Origin: Torymus aiolomorphi
Lineage: Eukaryota > Arthropoda > Insecta > Hymenoptera > Torymidae
Assembly: GCA_036365515.1 (NCBI GenBank)
Contig: CM070877.1
Coordinates: 86,108,022 to 86,172,021 of the forward strand
Direction of reading: 5' to 3'
DNA length: 64,000 bases
In this document: positions 55,850 to 64,000 of the stretch, piece after piece
Layout: every line of letters starts with the position of its first letter
How positions within the stretch are numbered: the first letter of the stretch is position 1
Position numbers and translations under genes: made by a program
The notes under the pieces: generated by a model
Database searches by the model: none
What the model saw: only the letters and a program-made list of their open reading frames with translations
What the model was told of the DNA's origin: nothing

Positions 55850-58050
55850 ATACCTTCAACATTTTCTTGAGCATTTAAAACAAGAACAAGTATTTCGAAA
55901 TACATCATTATGCCACATTTGCGATAAACCTTTAGCAGAGAAGCGTGTACAAGATCATTTTCATTTGACTGGACGGTGCGGTTAAAAGAAAATTAAATAT
56001 GCTTCAAGCAGAAATTTTACATTTTTTCTGATGTTTTTTTTTTCTTATGTTTTAGGTATCGAAGTGCTGCTCACGAAGATTGCAATTTAAATTATAAAAA
56101 TTCACACATTATTCCAGTGGTATTTCATAATTTAACCGGCTATTACTCACATTTTCTCATAAAGCCAATAGCTTTCCCGGACGAGTAGATCTTTTACCAG
56201 TGAATAAAGAACGCTTCATCTCATTCACCAAGCGCATTGAGGGAAATGATATTAACTTTAAATTCATAGATTCTTACCGATTCATGGCAGCATCCTCACA
56301 CAAATTGTCATCATACCTCGAAGATTAATCTTTTCTGGCAAGCGTTATCTCGAAATGCAGAATATTCACCATTTACTAAAGAGAAATTTGAATTACTCAA
56401 ACGGAAAGGAGTATTTCCTCATGATTATGTGGATTCTAAAGAAAAACTCGATATTTCCGAGCTGCCATAAAAAGATAAATACTACAGTAAATTAAATGAC
56501 AATCCAATGTCAGATAAAGATTGTGAGCACGCGAAAAATATTTGGACAGCATTCAACATATCGAATTTGGGTCAATATTCAGATTTATACTTGAAAACAG
56601 ATGTTCTATGTTTGGTAGAAGTATTTGAAAATTTCAGCAACAGCTGTTTGAAAGCTTACGGTTTTGATCCAGCAGATTATTACACAACTCCAGGCTTAAC
56701 TTGGGATGCTATGCTCAAGTATACGAAAATACAGATAGAATTACTTACAAATATTGATCAGGTTATGTTCATTGAACGCAGTATATGAGGTTGAGTGAGT
56801 CAATGTTACAACCGTTATGCTCGAGCCAATAACAAATACATGGGCAATGATTATGAAGTAGATAAGGAGTCCAAATATCTCATGTACTTTGATGTAAATA
56901 ATCTCTGTCTAGGCTATGTAACAATAACTACATAGTGGCTTTGAATGGATTGATGATGTAGAACGAATAAATTTCAATATTCCGGATAATGCCCCAGTTG
57001 GCTACATACTTGAAGTGGACTTGGAATATCCAGAACATTTACACGATATACATAAAGATCTACCATTTTGTACATAGCACAAAAAACCACCAGGCTTTTC
57101 ACAAGCTAAACTTCTCACGAGTGTTGAGCAGAAATCGCGATATATTCTACACTATCGCAATTTGAAGAAAGCTCTAGAAAATTAATTAAAACACAAAAAA
57201 TTCATAGAAATACTGAAATTTTATCAAAGACCCTGGCTCAAAGAATACATTGATCTAAACAGTAGAATGCGACAAGCAGCTAAAAATGATTTTGAAAAAA
57301 ATCTCTACAAATTAATGAATAATGCTGTTTTTGGAAAGACGATGGAAAATGTACGAAAAAGAGTTAATGTTAAATTACTAACTAAATGGGAAGGTTGATA
57401 TGGAGCAGAAGCTCGTATTGCACAGCCAGAATTTCATAGCAGTACTATCATCGATGAAAATCTTATTGTAGAGTTAGAAAAAACTGAATTGTATATTAAC
57501 AAGCCAATTTACGTAGGACTGTGTGTATACGATTTTCACTACAAATATATGAAAACGAAATTTGAGGATCGTTGTAAACTGCTATATACTGACACTGACA
57601 GTTTAATATATGAAATAAGAAATGATGATATTTATGAAGTGATTAAGAGCGATGTTGCAAATTTTGATACTTCGGACTATTCATCTAATAACGTATTTGG
57701 ATGAGTACAATGGCAGCATTACGACAGAATTCGTTGGACTACGTAGTAAAATGTATAGCATACGCGATAGTGGCCAAGATCACATGAAAAAAGCTAAAGG
57801 TGTGAAAAGTGGAGTTGTCAGCAAAACCATCAATTTTAACGACTATCATCAGTGTTTACTAAATTCAACTACACAATACAGACATCAGTGAATCATACAG
57901 TCTAAAGCTCATATACTGCGTACTGTAAAACAAACAAAATTAGGTCTAAGTCGACATGACAATAAAAGATATCTCATACCAAATGAAACAGATACTCTGC
58001 CGTGGGGGCATTATAAAATATATAAAATAGATGAAGATTGATTGTATGTA
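55850..58050 (+). pseudogene. Protein-primed family B DNA polymerase, Polinton/Maverick type
   Basis: Frame pieces, N to C: CHICDKPLAEKRVQDHF (zinc-like region near 55915) and YRSAAHEDCNLNYK, then FHNLTGYYSHFLI (exonuclease region). LKRKGVFPHDYVDS, YSDLYLKTDVLCLVEVFENF (56507-56788) and YYTTPGLTWDAMLKYTK follow. [11 protein letters not shown] (palm motif A, DxNNL) lies near 56880, [12 protein letters not shown] (motif B-like) near 57315 and YTDTDSLIYE (motif C, YxDTDS) at 57590. The order matches protein-primed polymerases of Polintons. A likely 80-nt intron (55976-56055) precedes YRSAAH. Stops and frame breaks are many, so it is a fragment and I see no integrase or capsid gene. Confidence 0.85.
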
Positions 58051-58284
58051 TGCATATAATCAACTTTCATCTATTATATATATACTAGGGAGTATCCCCT
58101 GCTCGCTCCGCTCGCCAACCCACCATTCATAAGTTGGTGAACTATTTAAATGTATAAATCAAATGTAATCTAGAATATAATATGTTAAATTTACTGTAGA
58201 TTTCTATTTTTTCAATGAAATAATACTTATCAATTGAACCTGTATTTTAATACAGTAGTCTATAATACCTAAAGAAGAGTACAT
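58051..58284. other. No recognisable feature
   Basis: AT-rich non-coding sequence between polymerase fragment and Helitron. GGGAGTATCCCCTGCTCGC at 58089 could be part of either end. Confidence 0.35.
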
Positions 58285-59580
58285 TACTATTAAAGCTAAA
58301 CTTTTTAAGACGTGGTAAACAAAACGTTTCTAGTAATAAAAATGTAGATAAAGTATCGTACTTTGGTAAAATGAGTTATATGTGCAAGTTTTTCTCAGCT
58401 GTGTTTTGGCAAGAAGAACGAAATAAATCACATTGCTGTCATAGTGGAACAGTAAGATTATCACCTCTTAGTAAATATAACGATAATCTAAAAAATCTTT
58501 TATTAAACGGAAATCATTTAAGAAATTTGATTAGATATTATAACAATCTGTTTTGTTTAGCAACATTCGGCGCAAATGTTAAACATCAACAAAAAAAAGC
58601 CATTTATAATTTAAAAATTCAAGGTCAGGTTTGTCACATTACTACTAATACAATAATTCCTCCAAATAATGAAGAACCTATTTGTGGTCAATTATATATT
58701 TATAACGATATTACTTCAAATGAAAAAAAGACCTAAGACAAATGAAAAAATAATTATATTAACAAATATTTTAAATAAAAATCCATATACTAAAAACTTT
58801 AAATGTTTACATCAATTATCAAATTTACAAAATTTACCAAATTATAAAGTATTTTTTGTTCGTAAAACAAATAAACAACAACATCGTTATAGCAAACCCT
58901 TAACAGCCGAGCGTGGAGCAATAATTATATCTAAATCAGGTATTCCCGATGATTATGACCTTTGTATTTATCCAAAGTAAAATTTGAATCATGAAACTAA
59001 AAAGGTATATTTAAATAAATTACCTCACAATGTCGATCCCATGGTTTTTCCGTTATTATTTCCATTTGGCGATTGAGGTTGGAGAATTGGTTATGATGAA
59101 AAACCAACAGTTGATAAACAAATTGATTATAATCTTAGAAAAATAGAAAGAAAGTTGGAAAACATTACTGAAAATTCAAAAACTAAAAATTTAAATGAAC
59201 TTACTACTTTACAATATTATTCGTATAGATTATCATATAGACCAGAAATTATAAATTTTACGCCGTTGCTATTTGCAGGAAGGCTAACGCAATAATATTT
59301 CTTATAAGCTCTCATTATGGTAGAAAGCAATAGGATGAATTTTTTTAGAAATCATCAGAGAAAACTCCGAATTGAATGTTATCCAGGTTTATATGACCAT
59401 GTCTTTAATTCAGGTTCAAATATTTTTCGATTAGGAAATCTCTTTATTTTACCAGCAACATATATTGATAGTCCTAGGTACATGCAACAAAATTACCAGG
59501 ATGCTATGGCAATAGTAAGAGCCAAAATAGGACATGATTTATTGATTACTGTCACATGCAATATTAATGGAAAGAATTGA
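58285..59580 (+). pseudogene. Helitron N-terminal domain and start of Rep
   Basis: Frame pieces with NFLRRGKQNVSSNK, MSYMCKFFSAVFWQEE and SHCCHSG (Cys-rich start), FCLATFGANVKHQQ, IYNLKIQGQVCHIT and QLYIYND (58371-58736). Then LTAERGAIIISKSGIPDDYD (58669-58980), VDPMVFPLLFPFGD-stop-GW, LQYYSYRLSYRPE, FRNHQRKLRIECYPGLYD and YMQQNYQDAMAIVRAKIG with HDLLITVTCN (59317-59580), the start of the Rep core. This order is that of Helitron Rep/Hel proteins. Stops and frameshifts at about 58735, 58978, 59075 and 59300. Confidence 0.85.
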
Positions 59581-60429
59581 AAGAAGTTTTAAAAAATTTT
59601 CCAACAGGAACTTCTCCCAATGATATTCCTAATACTACAGTTAGATTGTTTTAAACCAAATTTTAATCACTTTTAGAGGATATTGAGATATATCACGTTT
59701 TTGGAGAAATAATTGCTTATGTATATACAATTGAATTTCAAAAACGAGACTTACCACATACTCATCTAGTAGTTATGTTAAATCTGAACAATAAAATGAT
59801 GTCTCCCCAAATGATTGATAAATATATTTCTGCAGAAATTCCAAATGATGATAAAGAGTTGCAAAAATTAGTAATCAAACATATGTTGCATGGACCTCAT
59901 ACTAATCAATCACCTTGTTTTATTAAAGATCAGCCTATTTACAAAAAAAAAAAAAAATTCCTAAACAGTTTCGCAATACAACAATTTTGAAAGAAAATAG
60001 TTATCTAGAATATCAGAGAAAAGATAATTCTTGTGATAATCATACATATAGAACTAAAGGTAGCCAAATTATTTCCGTTGATAATAGAATGGCAGTTCCA
60101 TATAACAGTGTTCTTCTAAAAAATATAAATGTCATATTAATGTGGAATATTGTGCATCAATTCATAGTATTAAACAGATGTCTGACTATAACCATAAAGG
60201 TGGCGATAGAGCATTATATAAAATACAAAAAGTAAACAAAGAAAATGATGAACAAAGTCCTATAGTATATGATGAAATTTCACAATTCATAGGTGGTAGA
60301 TACCTAAGGCCGATGGAAGCCGCATGGCGTTTACAAGAATTTTCCTTATGCGGCAGACGCCATACCGTTATGCGGTTAGCTGTAGACACAGAGCATCAAC
60401 AAAAAAATTTTTTTGAAGAGAATAAATAA
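59581..60429 (+). pseudogene. Helitron HUH Rep domain
   Basis: In the strand VFGEIIAYVYTIEFQKRD is followed by LPHTHLVV near 59750, the HUH pair (H-x-H) of Rep, with VYTIEFQ just before it as in Helitrons. Then KMMSPQMIDKYISAEIP (59775-59990), YCASIHSIKQMSDYNHKGG (60142-60429) and YDEISQFIGGRYLRPMEAAW, which holds the conserved Tyr region. The HUH histidines are intact. Frames change at 59600, 59760, 59990 and 60142. Known role: nicking and strand transfer for rolling-circle transposition. Confidence 0.83.
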
Positions 60430-60440
60430 TCAGAAGCTTT

Positions 60441-60764
60441 ATGCATAAAAAAATTATTGCAGAAAAAAGAATTGGTGAAGAGGTTTTTATTCCACGAATA
60501 ACACTAAATACTGCAGATTTATCTTCATTTCCTTTTATTCTTTACAGAAAACAATTTCCAATTGTATTAACTTTTGTGACAATAAATAAATCTCAGGGAT
60601 GGAGTTTCGATTCTATTGGAATTTTCATTAGACAACCATTATTTTCACATGGCCAATTATATGTTGCATTATCTCGGTGTAAAAATCCAAATAAAATATT
60701 TATTGTAAATGTTTCAAAAGATTCTTTAATAATTGCTAATGTTGTTTGGAATAACATTTTTTAA
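60441..60764 (+). pseudogene. Pif1-like helicase C-terminus of the Helitron
   Basis: A 107-residue frame with EEVFIPRITLNTAD, FPFILYRKQFPIVLTFVTIN and KSQGWSFDSIGIFI (helicase motifs V-VI-like; normally SxGQ), then QPLFSHGQLYVALSRC. This is the C-terminal end of a Pif1-like helicase. The N-terminal part with Walker A and B was deleted, since Rep ends only 11 bp upstream. Confidence 0.83.
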
Positions 60765-60949
60765 TTCTGAGTTTGGTTAAAATTTTGAAAAGTTTATAAT
60801 AGTCACAAATTGATCTATTTATTAAATAAATTTAAGTGGTTAATTATTTGATTAAAATGAGAAAATTTGCCCAATGTATAATGAAAATAAAATAATCATT
60901 TCAATTATAACATTATTATTTTTTTTTTAAATATAAGATGTGTTATATA
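60765..60949. other. AT-rich flank before the mariner
   Basis: Non-coding, presumably the end of the Helitron. Confidence 0.4.
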
Positions 60950-62242
60950 TTGGGTACTTGAATTAATTTCCGCCTTTTTTGCGTAGAAAAGGAATATTTA
61001 TTTTTTGTTAAATAATTAATTACATGTCATTCAAAGTACTGCCCATCGTTAGCTATCACCATTCCCCATCTGTTGGGTAAAACATGAATGCCATTACAAA
61101 AGAAGCCCTCGTCTTTGGACTGAATCCATTTGTTAAGAAATTTTTCGATATCTTCGTAAAATTGGAAGTGCTCGTCAGCAAGGCTATGTGCGATCGCTCT
61201 AAATAAGTGATAATCTGAAAGCACAATATCTGGTGAATACGGCGGGTGTGGTAAGACATCCCAGTAAAGTGCGTCCAATGCTTCCTTAACGGATTTAGCA
61301 ACATGCGGCCGAGCATTGTCATGCAGGAAAATCACTTTATCATGTCTTTTAGCCCATTCTGGTCGTTTTTCTTTCAAAGCTGGGCTCAAACTCATCAATT
61401 GTTCTCGATATCGTTCGCCAGTGACTATTTCACCCGGTTTTAGAAGTTCATAGTAGACGACATCTTTCTGATCCCACGAAATTCAGAGCATAACCTTTGA
61501 ACTATGGATGTCACGCTTTGGCGTTGAAGTTGATGTTGATGGTAATGGTTCGTCAGGTTTAGCGCACACTTTTTTGCGTTTAGGATTGCTAAAATAAATC
61601 CACTTTTTTTCGCCAGTCACCATTCGATGCAAAAATCCTTTTCTTTTGTGTCTTTGAAAAAGCATTACGCAGGTCATTAAACGTCTTTCCACGTCTTTCT
61701 TTCAATAAGTGTGGCACCCAATTTCCTTGCTTATGAATATATCCTATTGACTTTCACTATTTACTAACGATTGATTCGTCAACATTTAATGATTGTGCCA
61801 AGTTTTTCAGCGTTAAAGATGGATCTTGATCCACTAATGCTTCCAACTCTATGTCTTCAAACTTTTTGTGCTGGCCAGGGCGTTCTTTGCCTCTCACATC
61901 AAAATCACCACTTTTAAATCGACTAAACCATTCTTTACAAGCGGTTTCAGACGGAGCATATTCACCGTAAGCCTCTATAAGTAAATGATAACTTTCAGCA
62001 GCAGATTTCTTCAAATTAAAGCAAAAAAGTAGCGCTTCCCGCAAGTGTTGCTTTGTAGGCAAAAAATTTGACATTTTCGATGCAATAAAGAACAATGTCG
62101 TATACACCTTGGATTAACAATACCTACTAAATTTTCGAGGCTATAGTACTTCCATGTGCATAACCGACTGTGTATATGATCTTGAAGTAATACTACTTAT
62201 GACATCTATACGAAGAGGGCGGAAATTAATTCAAGTACCCAA
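60950..62242 (-). mobile_element. Mariner transposon, 1293 bp, with TA duplication
   Basis: Ends TTGGGTACTTGAATTAATTT and its complement AAATTAATTCAAGTACCCAA are flanked by TA (60948-60949 and 62243-62244). Arms are about 25 bp. Length and single minus-strand transposase are typical of mariner elements. The full length suggests a fairly recent insertion in the Helitron's end. It is dead because of frame breaks and a lost catalytic Asp. Confidence 0.95.
61027..62107 (-). pseudogene. Mariner transposase with first catalytic Asp changed
   Basis: N-terminal HTH part in 61757-62107 (FLPTKQHLREALLFCFNLKK, ETACKEWFSRFKSGDFDVRG, ALVDQDPSLTLKNLAQ), then a stop in the linker. Middle part 61483-61692: RKGFLHRMVTGEKKWIYFSN, where the family has TGDEKW, so the first catalytic Asp is Glu (GAA) with the next residue Lys. 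C-terminal part 61027-61398: KVIFLHDNARPHVAKS (second Asp) and DVLPHPPYSPDIVLSDYHLF (third Asp, 34 residues later, the mariner D34D spacing), ending VIANDGQYFE. The lesions are the D-to-E change and two frame breaks. Confidence 0.93.
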
Positions 62243-62258
62243 TATTTACATAAATGTA

Positions 62259-62361
62259 CAGTACTCCTTCAGAATACCGCCGCTATGTGTCTCTCTTACT
62301 CTAACGAGTTGTTTACGAGATAGAAAAGGACACACGGCGGCGGTATTCTGAAGGAGCACTG
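62259..62361. mobile_element. 103-bp TA-flanked MITE, copy 2
   Basis: CAGTACTCCTTCAGAATACC to ...GGTATTCTGAAGGAGCACTG, flanked by TA (62257-62258, 62362-62363). It matches the copy at 55423-55525 in inverted orientation with about nine differences by eye. It is 15 bp outside the mariner, with which it shares no terminal sequence. Confidence 0.9.
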
Positions 62362-62429
62362 TAATACAATAATATTAATTTGATTATTATATTATATTTA
62401 ATAAAAAGTAATATATAATATACACATGG

Positions 62430-63160
62430 GAGCGTCCAGCAGAAACGGGCCACCGTCCGCGCGCGGTGCCTTTTTTCGCGTAAAAGGCGCTCTGTTTAAC
62501 TCGCTCATAATCGTATGCTGCGTCTTTGAAAAAAAAGCCAAGTACCTATATCGATAGATTTTTTTCTGCTCTTTCCAATTGCGCTATTGTTTTTATTGCA
62601 AAACGCGTTCTTCCGGACGAAAACTCGAGTTGAATATTGAAAGCCATTTTTCTCAAAGTATATCATGTTTTTTTTTTCAAAATAAACTACACCATTGGAA
62701 AGTACAACTCTTAAGCTTCAAAACCCTATCTTGGAGAAGTTGGAGAAATAAAGGGTTCAAAAGTAACAACATGAAAAAGACAGCGCCGAGGGTCCGCGCG
62801 AGCCCCTCGCGCCCGTGCGTACGGCACGTTTCAGTGCACGCTCTATTCAATTCGCTAATAGTCGTGTACCAAGTTTCTGAAAAAAGAACTAAGGACATAT
62901 ATCGATAGATTTTTTCCTGCTCTTTCCAATGGTGCTATTATTTTTATTCCGAAATGCTTCCTTCTAGTTGAAAATTCCATTTGAATGGTTAAACTCTATT
63001 TTTTCAATAAAATATCAGTCTTTTCTTCAAAATGAATTATATTCTTCAAAAGTACAAGTCTTAAACTATAAAATATTATATTTTTAAGTTGAAACATGAA
63101 AAGTTCAAAAATAGTAAGATCAAAAAGACAGCGGCTGCGAACTTTTTACGCTATGCTCAA
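62430..63160. repeat. Tandem repeat, about 350-bp unit
   Basis: The landmark ATATCGATAGATTTTT recurs at about 62549 and 62900, each time followed by CTGCTCTTTCCAAT and a CGxxTTCTTCC-like sequence. A third, partial unit starts near 63130 (AAAGACAGCGGCTGCGA). Unit 2 is GC-rich at its start (GCGCCGAGGGTCCGCGCG). A relative lies at 16141-16330. Confidence 0.8.
62717..62960. repeat. Inverted repeat, left arm (partner 63758-64000)
   Basis: The arm is about 97 percent identical by eye to the complement of 63758-64000 (for example AACCCTATCTTGGAGAAGTT and AACTTCTCCAAGATAGGGTT). The spacer is about 800 bp. Both arms hold one unit of the 350-bp repeat, in opposite directions. Confidence 0.92.
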
Positions 63161-63757
63161 GGGCGGATTAATACACGCGATGTGCTATTTCGCCCTTTCT
63201 TTTTTGTAAATATAAAATGTTTTGTAACTTACAATGCCAATGCGTGGACATAATTTTGTGGATCAAGTTGTACCAGTTAGTATAATATTACAATGAACAT
63301 TCTTCATTTATATAACAAAATTTGAAAAACATAATATATTAAACATAAAAATATCCATGAACGCACTGAAAGCAGTGAAACAGAAATTTAAAATAACCTT
63401 ATAGATTGTTTAATCTGGCATAACAATATTACCTTTTCCTTTAAAATCTAATTTTTTTACATTTTTTTGACTTTATAAGAATTATCCTTTTTGCGACATC
63501 CGCTTCTTTCTTTGCTTGAGTTTTAAGTACTTTTTCTTTTTTGATCGGTGGATATAATTGAGAGTTAGACATTTTATTAAGCTTTTTTTTATTAAGGCAA
63601 TAAGACAAAGGTGCAAAGTAATAAGGCATGTGCATAAAGCACCTGGCTAGTGGGCGACGCAGGCCTCTATTTAAGCCCGCGGGGTGATGTTTTTCATTGA
63701 AGGTAGCGCGCTTGGTGCTTGCCATCTAGCGGGCACTTCGGGTACTAATCCCGAACA
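63161..63757 (-). other. Spacer with short unrecognised frame
   Basis: A 94-residue minus frame at 63441-63725 (MASTKRATFNEKHH...) has a basic tail (KKEADVAKRIILIKSKKCKK) and no domain I can name. It may be a by-product. The rest is AT-rich except a GC patch around 63640-63740. Confidence 0.35.
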
Positions 63758-64000
63758 GAAGCATTTCGGAATAAAAATAATAGCACCATTGGAAAGAGCA
63801 GGAAAAAATCTATCGATATATGTCCTTAGTTCTTTTTTCAGAGACTTGGTACACGATTATTAGCGAATTGAATAGAGCGTGCACTTAAACGTGCCGTACG
63901 CACGGGCGCGAGGGGCTCGCGCAGACCCTCGGCGCTATCTTTTTCATGTTGTTACTTTTAAACCCTTTATTTCTCCAACTTCTCCAAGATAGGGTTTTAA
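63758..64000. repeat. Inverted repeat, right arm (continues beyond the window)
   Basis: Mirror of 62717-62960. The right edge of the window cuts it, so neither its end nor any target duplication is visible. Confidence 0.9.

Larger units (their letters stand above)
58285..60764 (+). mobile_element. Helitron, internally deleted
   Basis: The + strand has the Helitron N-terminal domain, the HUH Rep endonuclease and the extreme C-terminus of a Pif1-like helicase. The central helicase, which contains the ATPase motifs, is missing between 60429 and 60441. Termini (TC... and CTRR with a hairpin) could not be recognised; the mariner starts 186 bp downstream. All frames are broken. Confidence 0.85.

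Noticed and set aside
63640..63740. A possible tRNA-like segment in a GC-rich patch
   Set aside because: I could not fold a cloverleaf with a T-loop and acceptor stem from it, so there is no support.

Overview
This window looks like a gene-poor, transposon-dense piece of an animal nuclear genome, most probably an arthropod and perhaps an insect. The reasons are the mix of Copia, Ty3/gypsy, CR1/Jockey-type, Penelope-like, mariner, Helitron and Polinton-type pieces, long GA/CT, CA and TA microsatellites, short GT-AG introns inside transposon genes, and no operons or prokaryotic signals. I found no intact single-copy host gene and no tRNA, rRNA or CRISPR array. Assignment to a particular insect order is not supported.

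Layout, left third. 1-620 holds a Penelope-like tail motif. 1412-2130 is a Copia-type LTR, more than half of it a (GA)n expansion, with a primer-binding site and a cut-off leader. 2131 to about 12.3 kb is one minus-strand Ty3/gypsy element: integrase, RNase H, RT, protease and gag running right to left, then a tRNA-Lys-type primer site at 11508-11526 and an LTR beyond it. A 5.2 kb CR1-like non-LTR element is nested inside its gag. 12594-15325 is a decayed Copia element carrying a fold-back element. Next come a palindromic MITE, a satellite-like array, a microsatellite and a minus-strand transposase-like gene of an unclassified family (17571-19405).

Middle. 19697-20982 is a 1.3 kb inverted-repeat element. 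22061-24640 is a satellite of about 384 bp. 24652-25830 is a Penelope-like fragment with an inverted copy of its own tail. A 14-bp minisatellite (27880-37275) has been split twice: by a 5.7 kb DNA transposon with about 0.87 kb two-module terminal inverted repeats and TAA target duplications (28010-33709), and by the 3' end of a non-LTR retrotransposon. 39.5-48.1 kb is another non-LTR element, interrupted by a 4 kb inverted-repeat element that carries a small ORF and its own repeats.

Right third. 48250-52297 is a second Copia copy with an intact 3' LTR and a 318-bp solo LTR of another family in its RT, flanked by a perfect 5-bp duplication. Then follow a Penelope-like element (RT, GIY-YIG, hammerhead-like tail), a protein-primed family B DNA polymerase remnant of Polinton type (55850-58050), an internally deleted Helitron (58285-60764), a complete-length but dead mariner (60950-62242), two 103-bp TA-flanked MITEs, and a tandem/inverted repeat that runs off the right edge.

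Every protein-coding element is broken by stops, frameshifts, deletions or lost catalytic residues. The genes do not act together as a pathway; the window is a record of nested insertions whose order can often be read from target-site duplications.
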